DNA from: Pseudomonas cerasi | GTDB lineage: Bacteria > Pseudomonadota > Gammaproteobacteria > Pseudomonadales > Pseudomonadaceae | Reading direction: 5' to 3' | Assembly (NCBI RefSeq): GCF_900074915.1 | Contig: NZ_LT222319.1 | Location: 2,885,001-2,949,000, forward strand | DNA: 64,000 nt | In this document: positions 9,701-18,875 of the stretch, one piece after another | Numbering within the stretch: the stretch's first letter is position 1 | Layout of the letters: each line of letters starts with the position of its first letter | Program-made: the position numbers and the translations under genes | The notes under the pieces: generated by a model | What the model was told of the DNA's origin: nothing | Database searches by the model: none | What the model saw: only the letters and a program-made list of their open reading frames with translations

Positions 9701-11981
9701 TCAATGCGTCGCTGACGTCCCAGGCGCGGTCCAGTTGTTTGAGTACTTCAACTTTAGAGGTCTTGCTTGAATGCAGTTCCAGGCAAAACTCGCCCAGCCC
9801 CTGTTCTGCCAGGCGACGGTAAACCACGTCCAGTGCCGCGCGCTTCTCTGCCACGAACAGCACGCGGCGGCCCAAGGCCAGATTGTGGGCAATCATATTG
9901 GCAATGGTTTGCGACTTGCCGGTTCCCGGAGGCCCATCCATGACGAAACTATGAGTACCGGCAGATGCCACCACGGCAGATAACTGTGAAGAGTCGGCCG
10001 GCAACGGGGCGAAAAGCGTGGCGGGCGTTACTGACGAGTCCAGATGCTCTGGTCTGGGAAACTCGTCTGAGCCGGAGAAGCCCTCATCTCCCTCAGCGGG
10101 GTCCAGCAAATGCTTGACCAAAGGGCTTTGCAGCAGCTGTGCTGCGTTGGCATTCAGGTCTTTCCACATCAGGTATTTGGCAAATGAGAAGGTTCCCAAC
10201 ACAAGTTCGGTACTCACCTCGAAACCCGGCACGTCACGCACTGCTCGCCGCACCATGTTCCAGATACCCGTCACATCAATGCCACTTTCATCGCTGGGCA
10301 GTTCGCCGTCCAGTCCGGGAATTACCAACTCGAAGTCATGGCGCAGCAGTTCAAGCAGCGTCAGATTGAAACGTGGTTCCTCATCAAGAAGGCTTAGCGT
10401 TACCCCGGACAAGGCACTTTTACGTTCAAGTTTTACTGGCAGCAAGATCAGGGGCGCGGAGTAAGTTTTCGGGTCGTCGGCACTCTTCTTCCATTTGAGA
10501 AAGCCGATGGCCAGAAACAGTGTGTTTGCACCGCCCTCTTCCAGATCGCTGCGCGCCTTTCGGAACAGATCAATCAGGGTGGCTTCAAGTTTGACTTTTT
10601 CCAGCCCGGCGAGCACTTCACCACGAGCAAGAGCCTGACGAGCAACTTCGTCGACCAGGTTTTCATTATTCTGCTGTTCGTACAGCGCCACATCCCGGCC
10701 ACTGCTTTTCAGGTCAGGCACCGGCAGCACGCGAATTCGCTGACCACTGGAGAGAAGGTCTTCAAGCGCTGCCGGATCGGGACACAACAGGCGTACGCCT
10801 TTTGCGCTGTCCGGGAGATGCAGGAGACGGTTGCGGGTCGTCAGATCGAGGAGTTTGCGTTGCCACAGCGTCAGTTTGCCGGCAGGACCTTCGCTGTCGG
10901 TATTTATTTCGACATCGAACCCCGGGAGTGCCGGCGCCTCCTCCAGTCCTTCAATAGTGGGCGGAGCATCGGCTGTCGCATCAGATCCTTCTGTTACTGA
11001 TATGAGCGCCATCGGACGAATCTTCTGCATCCGGGCACGGTGCAAATCGATGGCCATGATGAACTGCTCATCATCGAGTTGCCGCTCGGCAGCTGCAATG
11101 GCCTGGGAGAACCCCGGCGCAGGTGTCTGGGTAGAAAGGGTGGTTTCGAAGACCACCATTTCCTTCAGATCCAGGCGTTTGCGTACCGCCGACGCCTCAT
11201 CGGTCAACAATTGGGAAAACTCTTGAGGCTGCAACCATACGCCTGCAAATGCATGTCCCTTGGTCATGATCAGCAGAGCATTCAAGCCCGCCTGCTCCAA
11301 CGCCGCAGCAAACAGCAATGCAGTGTCCAGACAGGTCGCCACGCCGTTTTCCAGAACCACACTCGGAGGCCTGACTTTTTGGCCCTGCTGCTCAAAACTG
11401 GCCGGAGGTAATGCATAGCTCAACTGAAAGCTGCACACTCCTGACCAAATGGCAGAGGCAAGCTCCCAGGTTCGCGTACGCGACTTGCTTTCATAGCCGT
11501 CAATGCCATCTTTCTTGCCTGCGCGCCGTAATACCTGTGAAGCTGCCTTGAGTACGCGATCTACCGCGGGATCATTGGGCATGCAGAAAGCTGCAAGCAA
11601 CTCCGGCATTGCGCTCAAGCCGCCCCATTCTGTTCGCGCCAGGAGTTCTACAGGGAAGCGCTGCTCAACGAGAACGTTGTCGCCCTGGGACAAGCGCATC
11701 ACCACGTCTGCGCTGAGGCTTTCAGTCAGCCCGGCCAAATAACCCGCATTAAGCTTGATATCGCGCTCGGAGATGTTGAGGCGATCACCTGCATGGATGC
11801 GGTCTATATGCCAAGTCCGGCTTTCTACGAAATCGGGGTCGGTGCTTAAACTCAGGGTCAGGTTTTCAAAACCGGTTTCTTCCTGGTTCCAGATGCTTAG
11901 TTCACGTACCAGCGGTACGGCGTTCTGGTGAGAGGCGAAACCGATCTTCCGGGCGATCAGCGCCTCAATCTCGATGTTCAT
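6780..11981 (-). CDS. Large DUF4011 helicase with C-terminal Vsr-like nuclease domain
   Basis: 1733 residues, a single-gene predicted DNA helicase-nuclease. Reading order: an N-terminal beta-rich part; a transglutaminase-like patch with Cys217 (VATCLDTALL) and His243 (KGHAFAGVW); the DUF4011 signature LWQRKLLDLTTRNRLLHL near residue 380; Walker A GPPGTGKS near 678; a long insert with little recognisable motif; Walker B FDEASQ near 1314 with AGDPRQMPP after it; further superfamily-1 helicase motifs (TVQGDERD, NVAITRSR); and a C-terminal Vsr/MTES_1575-type endonuclease core (PFEEAVAQGL, IDLG, ECDGATYHS near 1658). Proteins of this DUF4011-helicase-Vsr type are repeatedly found in bacterial defence islands, so a role against phage or foreign DNA is likely. 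No partner gene is visible. The frame is intact. Confidence 0.85.
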   Translation of the reverse strand: MNIEIEALIARKIGFASHQNAVPLVRELSIWNQEETGFENLTLSLSTDPDFVESRTWHIDRIHAGDRLNISERDIKLNAGYLAGLTESLSADVVMRLSQGDNVLVEQRFPVELLARTEWGGLSAMPELLAAFCMPNDPAVDRVLKAASQVLRRAGKKDGIDGYESKSRTRTWELASAIWSGVCSFQLSYALPPASFEQQGQKVRPPSVVLENGVATCLDTALLFAAALEQAGLNALLIMTKGHAFAGVWLQPQEFSQLLTDEASAVRKRLDLKEMVVFETTLSTQTPAPGFSQAIAAAERQLDDEQFIMAIDLHRARMQKIRPMALISVTEGSDATADAPPTIEGLEEAPALPGFDVEINTDSEGPAGKLTLWQRKLLDLTTRNRLLHLPDSAKGVRLLCPDPAALEDLLSSGQRIRVLPVPDLKSSGRDVALYEQQNNENLVDEVARQALARGEVLAGLEKVKLEATLIDLFRKARSDLEEGGANTLFLAIGFLKWKKSADDPKTYSAPLILLPVKLERKSALSGVTLSLLDEEPRFNLTLLELLRHDFELVIPGLDGELPSDESGIDVTGIWNMVRRAVRDVPGFEVSTELVLGTFSFAKYLMWKDLNANAAQLLQSPLVKHLLDPAEGDEGFSGSDEFPRPEHLDSSVTPATLFAPLPADSSQLSAVVASAGTHSFVMDGPPGTGKSQTIANMIAHNLALGRRVLFVAEKRAALDVVYRRLAEQGLGEFCLELHSSKTSKVEVLKQLDRAWDVSDALSADEWEREATRLQALRSRLNDLVAVLHRRWSNGLSLHQAIGRVVRDHGPQTPRLTWPSDTQHDAAEYSQLLDLSRRLGLNGDAARNLSGKFGALAQTQWSNAWQAHIANAARELPQALDALNAASERLLGLTHLDLPVAEVAQVQHFGELATLVVESYGLNLSFAFAPDAVARIEAARRACQLIESYRELEEGLSLDYADEACRRIPVEAMRSEWRDAEGKFWFLATFAKKKVAKKLASSGGAAGLPDTLGDLAIFERLHAQLNELDTLAGSLQSIPGWQGLTSDVSQIFRAASMAERLRGLISGLAQSPDHLVSLRGAVARLVVDANEMLAPGGQIGVALSALQQALSRYEDAARLFAELSAAGTDTQPSVGVLRATSLSIQQQEEQLKAWCDWCRVREQAAEAGLASLARALEAGSLSPAASEETFITAYAHWFATQGIDGEPLLRNFVAAEHMSDIAAFVRLNDEMAKLTVRYIRAKLCGLIPSKNDIPKSSGFAILKHELQKSRRHKPVRQLAVEMGDALNRLAPCMLMSPLSIAQFLPADQPPFDLVIFDEASQIAPWDAIGSIARGRQVVIAGDPRQMPPTNFFNRGPNASDDDTAEDMESILDECLGAGVPSHSLSWHYRSRHESLIAFSNHRYYDSNLITFPAAETRASAVEWRRVDGVYAKGKGRYNQAEAEAIVSETVKRLTDPAFVAAGHSIGIITLNSDQQKLINDLLDNARKQYPQIEPFFQDTQTEPVVVKNLETVQGDERDLIMLGIGYGPTEPGAQVMSMNFGPLNKDGGWRRLNVAITRSRREMLVFSSFDPSMIDLNRTNARAVRDLKHFIEFAQRGPKALAEAVQGSVGGYDSPFEEAVAQGLRRLGWQVIPQIGVSRFRIDLGIVHPDRPGDYLAGVECDGATYHSAATARDRDKVRGAILSGLGWNLVRLWSTEWWVDKEGALQRLNAALNDLLAQSREETADPLNEQPTPH

Positions 11982-12287
11982 TCACGGGCTCCTGAAGCTG
12001 CGAGCGCTTGCCTCATAGAGGCAGCCAAAATGCGCATATACTCCATGAGTCATCGACAATAAGGAATGCTTATATGTGAATGGAACGCCTTATTCGCAGC
12101 AGCACCTCACGTTGACGCGATCGGCGCCAATCCCGATCACAGTTCCAAGAGGGTGCCGCAGCTCGCTGTACTGGCAGAAAGCCGCAGGTTTTATTGAGCG
12201 CCAAGCACTAGAGAACTCTCATCGTCTCTGGTGAATCCAAAGTTCCGCATTGAAGTTCGAGAGCGCCTGACTTGAAGCACATCCCCC
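11982..12287. other. Intergenic region without a supported gene
   Basis: About 306 bases upstream of the helicase gene and downstream of the GGDEF-EAL gene, both on the minus strand. It is somewhat AT-richer near 12030-12080 and should hold the helicase promoter. I see no convincing ORF, RNA gene or strong hairpin. Confidence 0.6.
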
Positions 12288-13892
12288 TTATTTTCCAGGA
12301 ACCGCCAACGCCCTGACCGGCCCTTTAGTCTCACTCATTGTCAGCAGCTCTGTTACCTGAGCCAACGGTAAGGGCCGTCCGAACAGGTAACCTTGGGCAA
12401 AGTCGCACTCATGAGTGGCCAGCCAGTCAGCCAGTCTCTCGTGCTCAATACCCTCGGCGGTGATTTTCATCCGCAGGCTTTTCCCCAGAGCGAGGATGGC
12501 CTTGACCATCTCGTTCTGGTTCTCGAGCGTCGTGTCGAAGAACGATCTGTCGATCTTGATCTTATCGATGGCAAGTTTGGTCAGGTGGTAAAGCCCTGAA
12601 TAGCCGGTCCCGAAATCGTCCAGGGCGACGCTCACGCCCATCGCGCGCAGACGTTCGAGATTCAGGCGGGCACTGTCAACATTGGCGACGAGAGCGTTTT
12701 CCGTCACTTCCACTTCCAGCCGACTCAGCGGGAATTTTCCTTCGCTGGCCAACTGTTCCAGCCAGTCCGGAAAGTCGGGACTTTCGATCATCAGTGAGGT
12801 GACATTGATTGCCAGCGTGAAGTCGCTTGGCCAAGCGCGTGCCTGATCGAAGGCCTGAAGCAAAAGGGTCGCGGTGAGTGGCTTGATCAGCCCCAACTGT
12901 TCTGCCACGGGTATGAAGTCAAGCGGCAGAATGATTCCGCGCTCCGGATGCAGCCATCGCGCCAACAGTTCGAACCCGGACAGGCGCTGCTCGGGAAGGC
13001 TGACAATGGGCTGATAGAACGGTTGAATATCCTTCTCTTCGATAGCCAGGGTGAGTTCCCGCGCGAACTGCTCCTGCAGGCGCTGCTCGCGCTCGAAGCT
13101 GACTTCATAGAAATGAAATGTGGCTCGGCCACCGGTCTTGCCGCGGTACATGGCGCTATCAGCACGTTGCAGCAAGAGGTCGGGGTCTGAGCCGTCCATT
13201 GGCGCAATGGCAATGCCGAGGGTTGCACTCAGGACCACACGCGGCAGGCCAACGCTGGATGCCGCGATTTTGGCCAGAATGTTTTCAGCGAGCGGCGCCA
13301 GTTCGGCATGGCTGAAGTCACCGCTGACCGCCAGGCCAAACTCGTCGCCACCCAGTCGCGCAACGGAAGCCTGCCACCCGACAGTGGCGTCGCGCAGGCT
13401 TTCGGCAACGGCGCAGATCGCCGCGTCTCCCGCCGCATGCCCGTGGGTATCGTTGATGAGCTTGAATTTATCCAGGTCGATCAGAAAAACCGCAGTGTGT
13501 GTCGCTGGCTGCCGTAAGCGTGCAACCAGTTGCTCGTGAAACACACGCCGATTGAGCAAGCCGGACAAAGGATCGTGGCGGGCCAGAGATTCGCTGAGCG
13601 CCTGTGACTCGAGCAAATCGTTGTAGCTGCCATGGAGCCGTTGCATCAGGCGTTTCAGAAGAATGAACGGTATAGCCATCGATAACACTGCAAAGCCTGT
13701 CGAGGTCAATACAAAACGCCAACGCTCGGCGTTTTCGAAGTCCTGGTCGTAGGGTAAGCCCATTGCGACCATGGCGACGGATTCAAGTTCGAATTCCCAC
13801 GCGATGGCCAACAGGAAAATAGAGAACACGTAAAACCACAACAAGGTGTAAAGGTACTTACGAACCATGTGTGGGCTGCGCAGGAAAGTCAT
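12288..13892 (-). CDS. Membrane GGDEF-EAL cyclic-di-GMP protein
   Basis: 534 residues. Two hydrophobic helices (about residues 12-35 and 60-80) flank a short loop of some 30 residues and are followed by a GGDEF domain with an intact RLGGDEFG signature (about residue 183). The EAL domain has FELLARW in the EAL position, DDFGTGYSG and KIDRSF. Both catalytic signatures look competent, so it may make and degrade cyclic-di-GMP, controlling motility versus biofilm. The short loop between the helices leaves little room for a periplasmic sensor. An alternative ATG lies 8 codons downstream. The neighbouring soluble chemoreceptor-like gene on the same strand is 273 bases away, so the two are probably separate transcripts. 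Confidence 0.88.
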   Translation of the reverse strand: MTFLRSPHMVRKYLYTLLWFYVFSIFLLAIAWEFELESVAMVAMGLPYDQDFENAERWRFVLTSTGFAVLSMAIPFILLKRLMQRLHGSYNDLLESQALSESLARHDPLSGLLNRRVFHEQLVARLRQPATHTAVFLIDLDKFKLINDTHGHAAGDAAICAVAESLRDATVGWQASVARLGGDEFGLAVSGDFSHAELAPLAENILAKIAASSVGLPRVVLSATLGIAIAPMDGSDPDLLLQRADSAMYRGKTGGRATFHFYEVSFEREQRLQEQFARELTLAIEEKDIQPFYQPIVSLPEQRLSGFELLARWLHPERGIILPLDFIPVAEQLGLIKPLTATLLLQAFDQARAWPSDFTLAINVTSLMIESPDFPDWLEQLASEGKFPLSRLEVEVTENALVANVDSARLNLERLRAMGVSVALDDFGTGYSGLYHLTKLAIDKIKIDRSFFDTTLENQNEMVKAILALGKSLRMKITAEGIEHERLADWLATHECDFAQGYLFGRPLPLAQVTELLTMSETKGPVRALAVPGK

Positions 13893-14112
13893 AGTAACGA
13901 TGCTCGAAATGACGGCGGGTGCAACGGTTATAAGCAGGGTATCGGTAGCCGGCTATCAGTCTTGAGGCAGTAGCACAGTGATTCCGATAGTGAGCGCCTT
14001 GCGCGAGTGCTGTCCCATCGATTTAATAAAACACACTCATTTAAAACTTTTATACGCAGGTGGCTCTGCACAGATCAGTACACTTCCTTTCCTGTTTAAC
14101 TGCGCAATGAGT

Positions 14113-14148
14113 GACTCAGGGCAGCACACCTTTAGTGTCCCCTGAGTC
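14113..14148 (-). terminator. Hairpin after the chemoreceptor-like gene
   Basis: Nine-base arms GACTCAGGG (14113-14121) and CCCTGAGTC (14140-14148) pair perfectly, and an inner ACAC/GTGT pair extends the fold around a short CTTTA loop. It lies about 18 bases downstream of the 14166 stop. There is no long T run on the minus strand, so termination strength is uncertain. The rest of 13893-14165 shows nothing coding. Confidence 0.5.
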
Positions 14149-14165
14149 GACCCGACTGTTCACAC

Positions 14166-15527
14166 TTAACTGGAGCGCTGGTCCACAAACCGACTGACTG
14201 CCCGCACTACCGTGTTAGCGCCTTGCTGGATTTCCTGGATCACACGGTCTGCGTCGTTGGCCAATACCAGCGCCTCGGAAGCCTGTTCGGTGCTGCGCAC
14301 AATGACGCCTACTGCGTCTGAAGCCAGGCTTTGGTTGGTCTTCACGACGTTTACGATTTCTTCCGCGGCTTTTGTCGTGCGGGAGGCCAGCTGGCGCACC
14401 TCATCGGCTACTACGGCGAACCCCCTGCCCTGTTCGCCAGCCCTGGCGGCTTCAATCGCTGCGTTCAGCGCGAGCAAGTTGGTTTGTTCGGCAATACCGC
14501 TGATGGTTTTAATGATTGTCCCAATCACCTGACTTTGCGAATCCAGTGCTTCGATACCTCGTGTAGCCTCTTCCATCGAAATGGTCAGCTGGCCGAGCAT
14601 ATGCAGCGTGTCCTTGATGACTTTTCGGCCTTGCTGCGCGCTGCTGTCAGTATCGATAGATGTTTGATAAGCCATTTCCGATGCTTCGGCGACGGCTTTC
14701 TCGCGCTCGACCTGTTCAGTGATGACCGTTGCGAACTTGGCAATTTTATAGAGTTTGCCGTTGGCGTCGGTAATCGGGTTGTAAGACGCCTCCAGCCATA
14801 CATCACGACCACCTTTGTCAACTCGACGAAAACGATCGACGATAAACTCACCTCGGCGCAGTCTTTCCCAGAACTGGGTATACGCGTCAGAAGCGGATTC
14901 TTCAGGCAGGCAGAAAATCTTGTGATGTTTGCCCTTTATCTGATTTAGTTCGTAACCCATCGCCTTCAGAAAGTTGTCATTGGCGCCTATGACAATGCCA
15001 TCGAGGGTGAAATCGATAACGGCGGTGGAGCGCTGCAGTGCGTTGACCAGGGCCTCGTTCTCACGCGAGGCTTCAATGGTTCGCGTCAGAACACTCGAGT
15101 ACAGGGTGATCTGCTCGACGCCGCCGGTTTCATTTTTATAAGGAACGACAATGGTTCTCAGCCACACCCTCGATCCGGCCTTGCTGACCAAGCGCAACGT
15201 GCCGCTGAAATGCTTGCCGTCGCGAATCGCGGTCAACGCGCGTTTCTGGTGAACGTCACCGCTCAGTTCCGGCGGGCTCAGTTCAGACAGGTTGCGTCCG
15301 ACAAGCTCTGCTTGGGCGTAGCTCATCTCCGTCTCGAACAACGCGTTGACGGTCTGTACCTTGCCCGTGCCATCCAGAACGACGGCGACTGTCTCCAGAT
15401 TGAGGATTTGCCCTGCTTGCTCAAGCATGGCGAGGCGGCGCTCCAATGCCTTATTGGTATTTTTCAAATGAGAATTGAACATTGCGGCTATCCGGGACAG
15501 TTTGGGTTTGCAATCTGCATCGGTCAT
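14166..15527 (-). CDS. Soluble PAS-PAS methyl-accepting chemotaxis protein (BdlA-like)
   Basis: 453 residues with no transmembrane helix. A short coiled N-terminal helix (about residues 20-40) is followed by PAS 1 ([18 protein letters not shown], about 48-160) and PAS 2 ([18 protein letters not shown], about 170-285). A shortened MCP signalling domain has the conserved hairpin tip ([20 protein letters not shown]) that contacts CheA/CheW. This is the layout of Pseudomonas aeruginosa BdlA, a cytoplasmic sensor for biofilm dispersal (417 residues as I recall). The PAS pockets may bind haem or FAD, which cannot be read here. The GGDEF-EAL gene next to it supports a link to cyclic-di-GMP output, by inference only. 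Confidence 0.87.
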   Translation of the reverse strand: MTDADCKPKLSRIAAMFNSHLKNTNKALERRLAMLEQAGQILNLETVAVVLDGTGKVQTVNALFETEMSYAQAELVGRNLSELSPPELSGDVHQKRALTAIRDGKHFSGTLRLVSKAGSRVWLRTIVVPYKNETGGVEQITLYSSVLTRTIEASRENEALVNALQRSTAVIDFTLDGIVIGANDNFLKAMGYELNQIKGKHHKIFCLPEESASDAYTQFWERLRRGEFIVDRFRRVDKGGRDVWLEASYNPITDANGKLYKIAKFATVITEQVEREKAVAEASEMAYQTSIDTDSSAQQGRKVIKDTLHMLGQLTISMEEATRGIEALDSQSQVIGTIIKTISGIAEQTNLLALNAAIEAARAGEQGRGFAVVADEVRQLASRTTKAAEEIVNVVKTNQSLASDAVGVIVRSTEQASEALVLANDADRVIQEIQQGANTVVRAVSRFVDQRSS

Positions 15528-15624
15528 CGAACCGCAATCTTGAGCAGTGCCGGCGAACTTAATACGTAAATGGCCTGCCTATTGTCTGATTGTTGATATT
15601 AGGATCCAAATATTAAACATATTG

Positions 15625-16269
15625 TCATTGCCGACTTCTGATTTCCGGCTGCTGCCCCTTAAGTCTGTCGAGCAACTCCGCCCGTCTTTTTCTGTCCGCA
15701 CTCTCCTTGCCAAGCAACTCGGGTAACAGTTCGTTCGCCTGTTGCGGACTCAGGATAAACACCCCGTCATCATCCCCGACTGCGATATCCCCCGGCTTTA
15801 CATCCACGCCGCCTACATTGATCAGTCCATTGAGCTCGCCGCTTTCCCCGAGACTGCGCGTCGTCATTGCGCTGACTCCCCGGCTGAACACGGGCAGACG
15901 ATGTTCGCGCAAGGCGGCGACGTCGGTAACCGTACCCGAGATGATGACGCCGGCAAGCCCCTTGATGAGCGCGGCCAGGGTGCGCAGTTCGCCCCAGCAG
16001 GCACAATGCTCGTCGCCGACGCATTCAATCACCAGCACATCCCCGGGCAGGCTGTTCAGCAAAGCGTCGCGCAGGATGCTGCCGTCCGGCAGCTGCAGTT
16101 TGATCGTGACAACGTTGCCGACCAGTCTGGCACCCTCGAACAGCGGCCTGATCCCACGCAGGTAACCCACGTCGGTCAGATGGCCAATGGTTGACGCGGC
16201 AACATCACGGTATTGCTCTATGACCGCGTCGCTGAGCTGTTGCTGGCGGTGGGCGATCTGCTTGTTCAT
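15625..16269 (-). CDS. RraA-like / HMG-aldolase-fold protein, catalytic Arg replaced
   Basis: About 214 residues from the ATG at 16269, which overlaps the FhuF-like stop as ATGA; that overlap decides the start over ATG 16308. The fold is the RraA/4-hydroxy-4-methyl-2-oxoglutarate aldolase family (WGELRTLAALIKGLAGVIIS and PVFSRG). In active aldolases the next block reads close to G-x-V-R-D; here it is SGTVTDVAAL, with Thr in place of the Arg, so lyase activity is doubtful. It is the last gene of the achromobactin operon and translationally coupled, which suggests a siderophore-linked function, possibly in supply of 2-oxoacid or citrate precursors. The function is not known to me. Confidence 0.75.
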   Translation of the reverse strand: MNKQIAHRQQQLSDAVIEQYRDVAASTIGHLTDVGYLRGIRPLFEGARLVGNVVTIKLQLPDGSILRDALLNSLPGDVLVIECVGDEHCACWGELRTLAALIKGLAGVIISGTVTDVAALREHRLPVFSRGVSAMTTRSLGESGELNGLINVGGVDVKPGDIAVGDDDGVFILSPQQANELLPELLGKESADRKRRAELLDRLKGQQPEIRSRQ

Positions 16270-17045
16270 CGACATTTTTTGGGCCTCAGTAACGGGCAGG
16301 TCGAGCAATACTCGACAGGGTTGCTGGCGTCATAATAGAAGCAGCAGGTGCGCCGAAAACGGACGCTTTTGCCTTCGCCTTCGAGCACAATCGGTGGACG
16401 GCGGAAGTGTTTGAGCGGGTTGTAGGCCAGGCCGAACAGCGCCGGATCGGCCTGATGCAGCAGCCAGTCGAAATCGGCTTCACAGCGCTGCCGGATCACC
16501 GGGTCTTCAACCGTGTCCATGCGCTTGTCGTACAGCGAATAGACACGTACTGCGGTGTTTTCCCACAAAATGCGTCGGGAAATGCCAGTGACACGGTTGA
16601 AGGTTTCCCACAGCGGCTGAAGCAGGTCGCGGAACAGGGTGGCGACGAGCACATCACGCCACGCCTCGCGAGCCCCCGGTGCGTAACCCACAGGCGTTGT
16701 ATCGAGCAAGGGCATTGAAGAGGTCCAAAGGCCGTTATCGTGCGCGTATTCAACCACGCTATTGTCCAGCGACAGGGCCAGGCCCTTGTCGTAGACCGAC
16801 ATCGCGTACAGACAGGCACCGGTGCTGAGGAAGGAAAAGCGCTTGGCCAGCAATGACGCGGTGATTGCCGGGGTAGGAGAACCGATCACCGGCCCCAGCA
16901 CGCCGAGCAATTGCTCGCAGACGGCGTCGTCCAGCAGCGCTCGGGCCGGGAGTGAGCGCGGATCGTGTTCACCTGCCGGCCTGAGCCGCAGCGCCCCGGA
17001 CAGCAACGACCATTCGGACTCGCTGAACGCCTGCGCCAGACTCAT
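16266..17045 (-). CDS. FhuF-like ferric siderophore reductase, 2Fe-2S
   Basis: About 259 residues from ATG 17045, which overlaps the cbrD stop as ATGA; an ORF start at 17075 is less likely. The C-terminus carries the family's cysteine pattern Cys-Cys-x10-Cys-x2-Cys ([10 protein letters not shown] followed by [10 protein letters not shown]), which binds a [2Fe-2S] cluster. FhuF-type proteins act in the cytoplasm, reducing Fe(III) in imported siderophores so that iron is released. Its place right after the CbrABCD import genes fits release of iron from ferric achromobactin. Confidence 0.85.
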   Translation of the reverse strand: MSLAQAFSESEWSLLSGALRLRPAGEHDPRSLPARALLDDAVCEQLLGVLGPVIGSPTPAITASLLAKRFSFLSTGACLYAMSVYDKGLALSLDNSVVEYAHDNGLWTSSMPLLDTTPVGYAPGAREAWRDVLVATLFRDLLQPLWETFNRVTGISRRILWENTAVRVYSLYDKRMDTVEDPVIRQRCEADFDWLLHQADPALFGLAYNPLKHFRRPPIVLEGEGKSVRFRRTCCFYYDASNPVEYCSTCPLLRPKKCR

Positions 17046-17833
17046 TGCGGCAGTTCCCGGCCAAAGGGAATGCACAGCGGCGTACCAAAGAATGGATCGG
17101 CGATGATCCGGCAGTTGAGGCCGAAGACCTGCTTGACCAGCGCCTCGCTGAGGATGTCCGCCGGACGTCCCTGGGCAAAGGCGCTGCGTTCGTGGACAGC
17201 GACCATGTGATCGGCGTAACGGCAGGCCAGATTCAGGTCATGCAGGACCATCACGATGGTCTTGCCCTCTTGCCGATTCAGGTCGCGCAAGAGGTCCAGC
17301 ACTTCGATCTGATGAGCCAGATCGAGAAAGGTCGTCGGTTCGTCCAGCAATACAATGTCGGTATCCTGCGCCAGGGTCATGGCGATCCATGCGCGCTGAC
17401 GCTGACCACCTGACAGGGCATCGACAGGTCTGTCGGCCAGTTCCTGCATGCCGGTCTGCGTCAGAGCCCGTGCGACCATGGCTTCATCCTCGGCGGACCA
17501 TTGCTGCATCCAGTTCTGATAGGGATAACGCCCCAACGCCACCAATTGCCGTACGCTGATGCCTTCCGGTGCGCTGGGCATCTGCGGCAGAATCGCCAGT
17601 TCACGCGCGACAGTCGCAGTGGACTTCTGGTGAATGTCTGCACCGTTGAGTACGACGGTGCCTTGCTGGGGTTTGAGCAGGCGCGCCAGGGATTTGAGCA
17701 AGGTGCTTTTGCCGCAACCGTTACTGCCGATCAGCACGGTTACCTGGCCTGCGGGTAGCTGCAGATCAAGGCTGTCGATGATCACCTGCCGCTGGTAACT
17801 CAGGGTCAGGTCGTGGGTTGCGATTGACGCCAT
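17042..17833 (-). CDS. cbrD: Ferric achromobactin ABC transporter ATPase CbrD
   Basis: 263 residues, typical of FecE/FepC-type siderophore import ATPases. Walker [12 protein letters not shown] (about residues 33-43), the ABC signature LSGGQRQR (about 140) and Walker [13 protein letters not shown] (about 160-171) are all intact. AAGGAA 7 bases upstream marks the start. It powers the CbrB-CbrC permease at the inner membrane. The gene lies 10 bases after cbrC and overlaps the FhuF-like gene by 4 bases. The name rests on operon context. Confidence 0.88.
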   Translation of the reverse strand: MASIATHDLTLSYQRQVIIDSLDLQLPAGQVTVLIGSNGCGKSTLLKSLARLLKPQQGTVVLNGADIHQKSTATVARELAILPQMPSAPEGISVRQLVALGRYPYQNWMQQWSAEDEAMVARALTQTGMQELADRPVDALSGGQRQRAWIAMTLAQDTDIVLLDEPTTFLDLAHQIEVLDLLRDLNRQEGKTIVMVLHDLNLACRYADHMVAVHERSAFAQGRPADILSEALVKQVFGLNCRIIADPFFGTPLCIPFGRELPQ

Positions 17834-17843
17834 CCGTAATTCC

Positions 17844-18875
17844 TTAATGCCGCTGGTTGATCAATAGGTACAGAAAAAACGGTGTGCCCAGCACCGCGAC
17901 AAAAATCCCTGCGGGCAGATCCAGCGGCAGGAACAGCGTGCGTCCGGCCAGATCGGCAAGCATCACCAGATTGGCACCGATCAGCGCCGCCATCAGCGCC
18001 TGACCGACGAACCCCGGCGGCATCAGGCGTTTGGCGATATGAGGCGCTATCAGCCCGACAAAGGCAATCGCCCCGCCCCAGGCGACCGCCAGGCCGGCCA
18101 GCGCCACGCTCACCAGCAGCAAACCGGCACGCAGCCATTGCACGCGCACGCCGATGCCCTGGGCTAGCGCGTCATCCAGTTGCTGCATGCGCACCTGACG
18201 GGCGAGCAGCGCCAGCAGCGGCAACGTCAACAATAGCCAGCCGGCCAGCGCGCGGGGCTCCGGCCAACTGGCACCATACACGCTACCGGTCAGCCAGACA
18301 TAAGCCGACAAGGTGGTGGTCAACGGGCTGAACACCAGAATGAACGTGGTGACCGCAGCCAGCAAAGCCGACACCCCTACCCCGATCAACACCATACGCA
18401 AGGGTGAAGCGCCCTGATTCCAGGCCAGCAGATAAATGACCAGCGCCGCGAGGCCTGCGCCGGAGATCGCCGCCAGGGGCAGAAACTGCGCACCCAGTGC
18501 AGCCGAGAAGAATGACAGGTACAACACGGCTGCGGCGCTGGCACCGCTGGTGATGCCTAACAGATCCGGTGAGGCCAGCGGGTTGCGAATGATGCTTTGC
18601 AGGATCAGCCCGGACACCGCCAGGGCCGCACCGACCAGTGCGGCCAGGGCGAGCCGGGGCATGCGCAGTTGTTCAACGATGAACACCAGGCTGGCGTCCG
18701 CCTGGCCGGTAAAAACACTCAGCAGGGTCGTGGGCGACAGGTTGATCTTGCCCACGGCCAGCGAGATCAAGGCAACCAGCAGCGTCAGCGCCAGACCCGT
18801 AAGCAAACGCGTCAACACTGTCAGGCTGAACTGCCGGGAAAAGCTCCGGTAGCGCACGGTGACATGCTTATCCAT
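17844..18875 (-). CDS. cbrC: Ferric achromobactin permease CbrC (FecCD family)
   Basis: About 343 residues from ATG 18875 ([11 protein letters not shown]). A longer reading from 18920 would overlap cbrB much further. It is a FecCD/BtuC-type permease with about ten hydrophobic helices; the family block [16 protein letters not shown] is present, followed later by a [10 protein letters not shown] segment that contacts the ATPase. It pairs with CbrB as a heterodimeric inner-membrane channel for ferric achromobactin. The start overlaps the cbrB stop by 8 bases, indicating coupled translation. Confidence 0.87.
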   Translation of the reverse strand: MDKHVTVRYRSFSRQFSLTVLTRLLTGLALTLLVALISLAVGKINLSPTTLLSVFTGQADASLVFIVEQLRMPRLALAALVGAALAVSGLILQSIIRNPLASPDLLGITSGASAAAVLYLSFFSAALGAQFLPLAAISGAGLAALVIYLLAWNQGASPLRMVLIGVGVSALLAAVTTFILVFSPLTTTLSAYVWLTGSVYGASWPEPRALAGWLLLTLPLLALLARQVRMQQLDDALAQGIGVRVQWLRAGLLLVSVALAGLAVAWGGAIAFVGLIAPHIAKRLMPPGFVGQALMAALIGANLVMLADLAGRTLFLPLDLPAGIFVAVLGTPFFLYLLINQRH

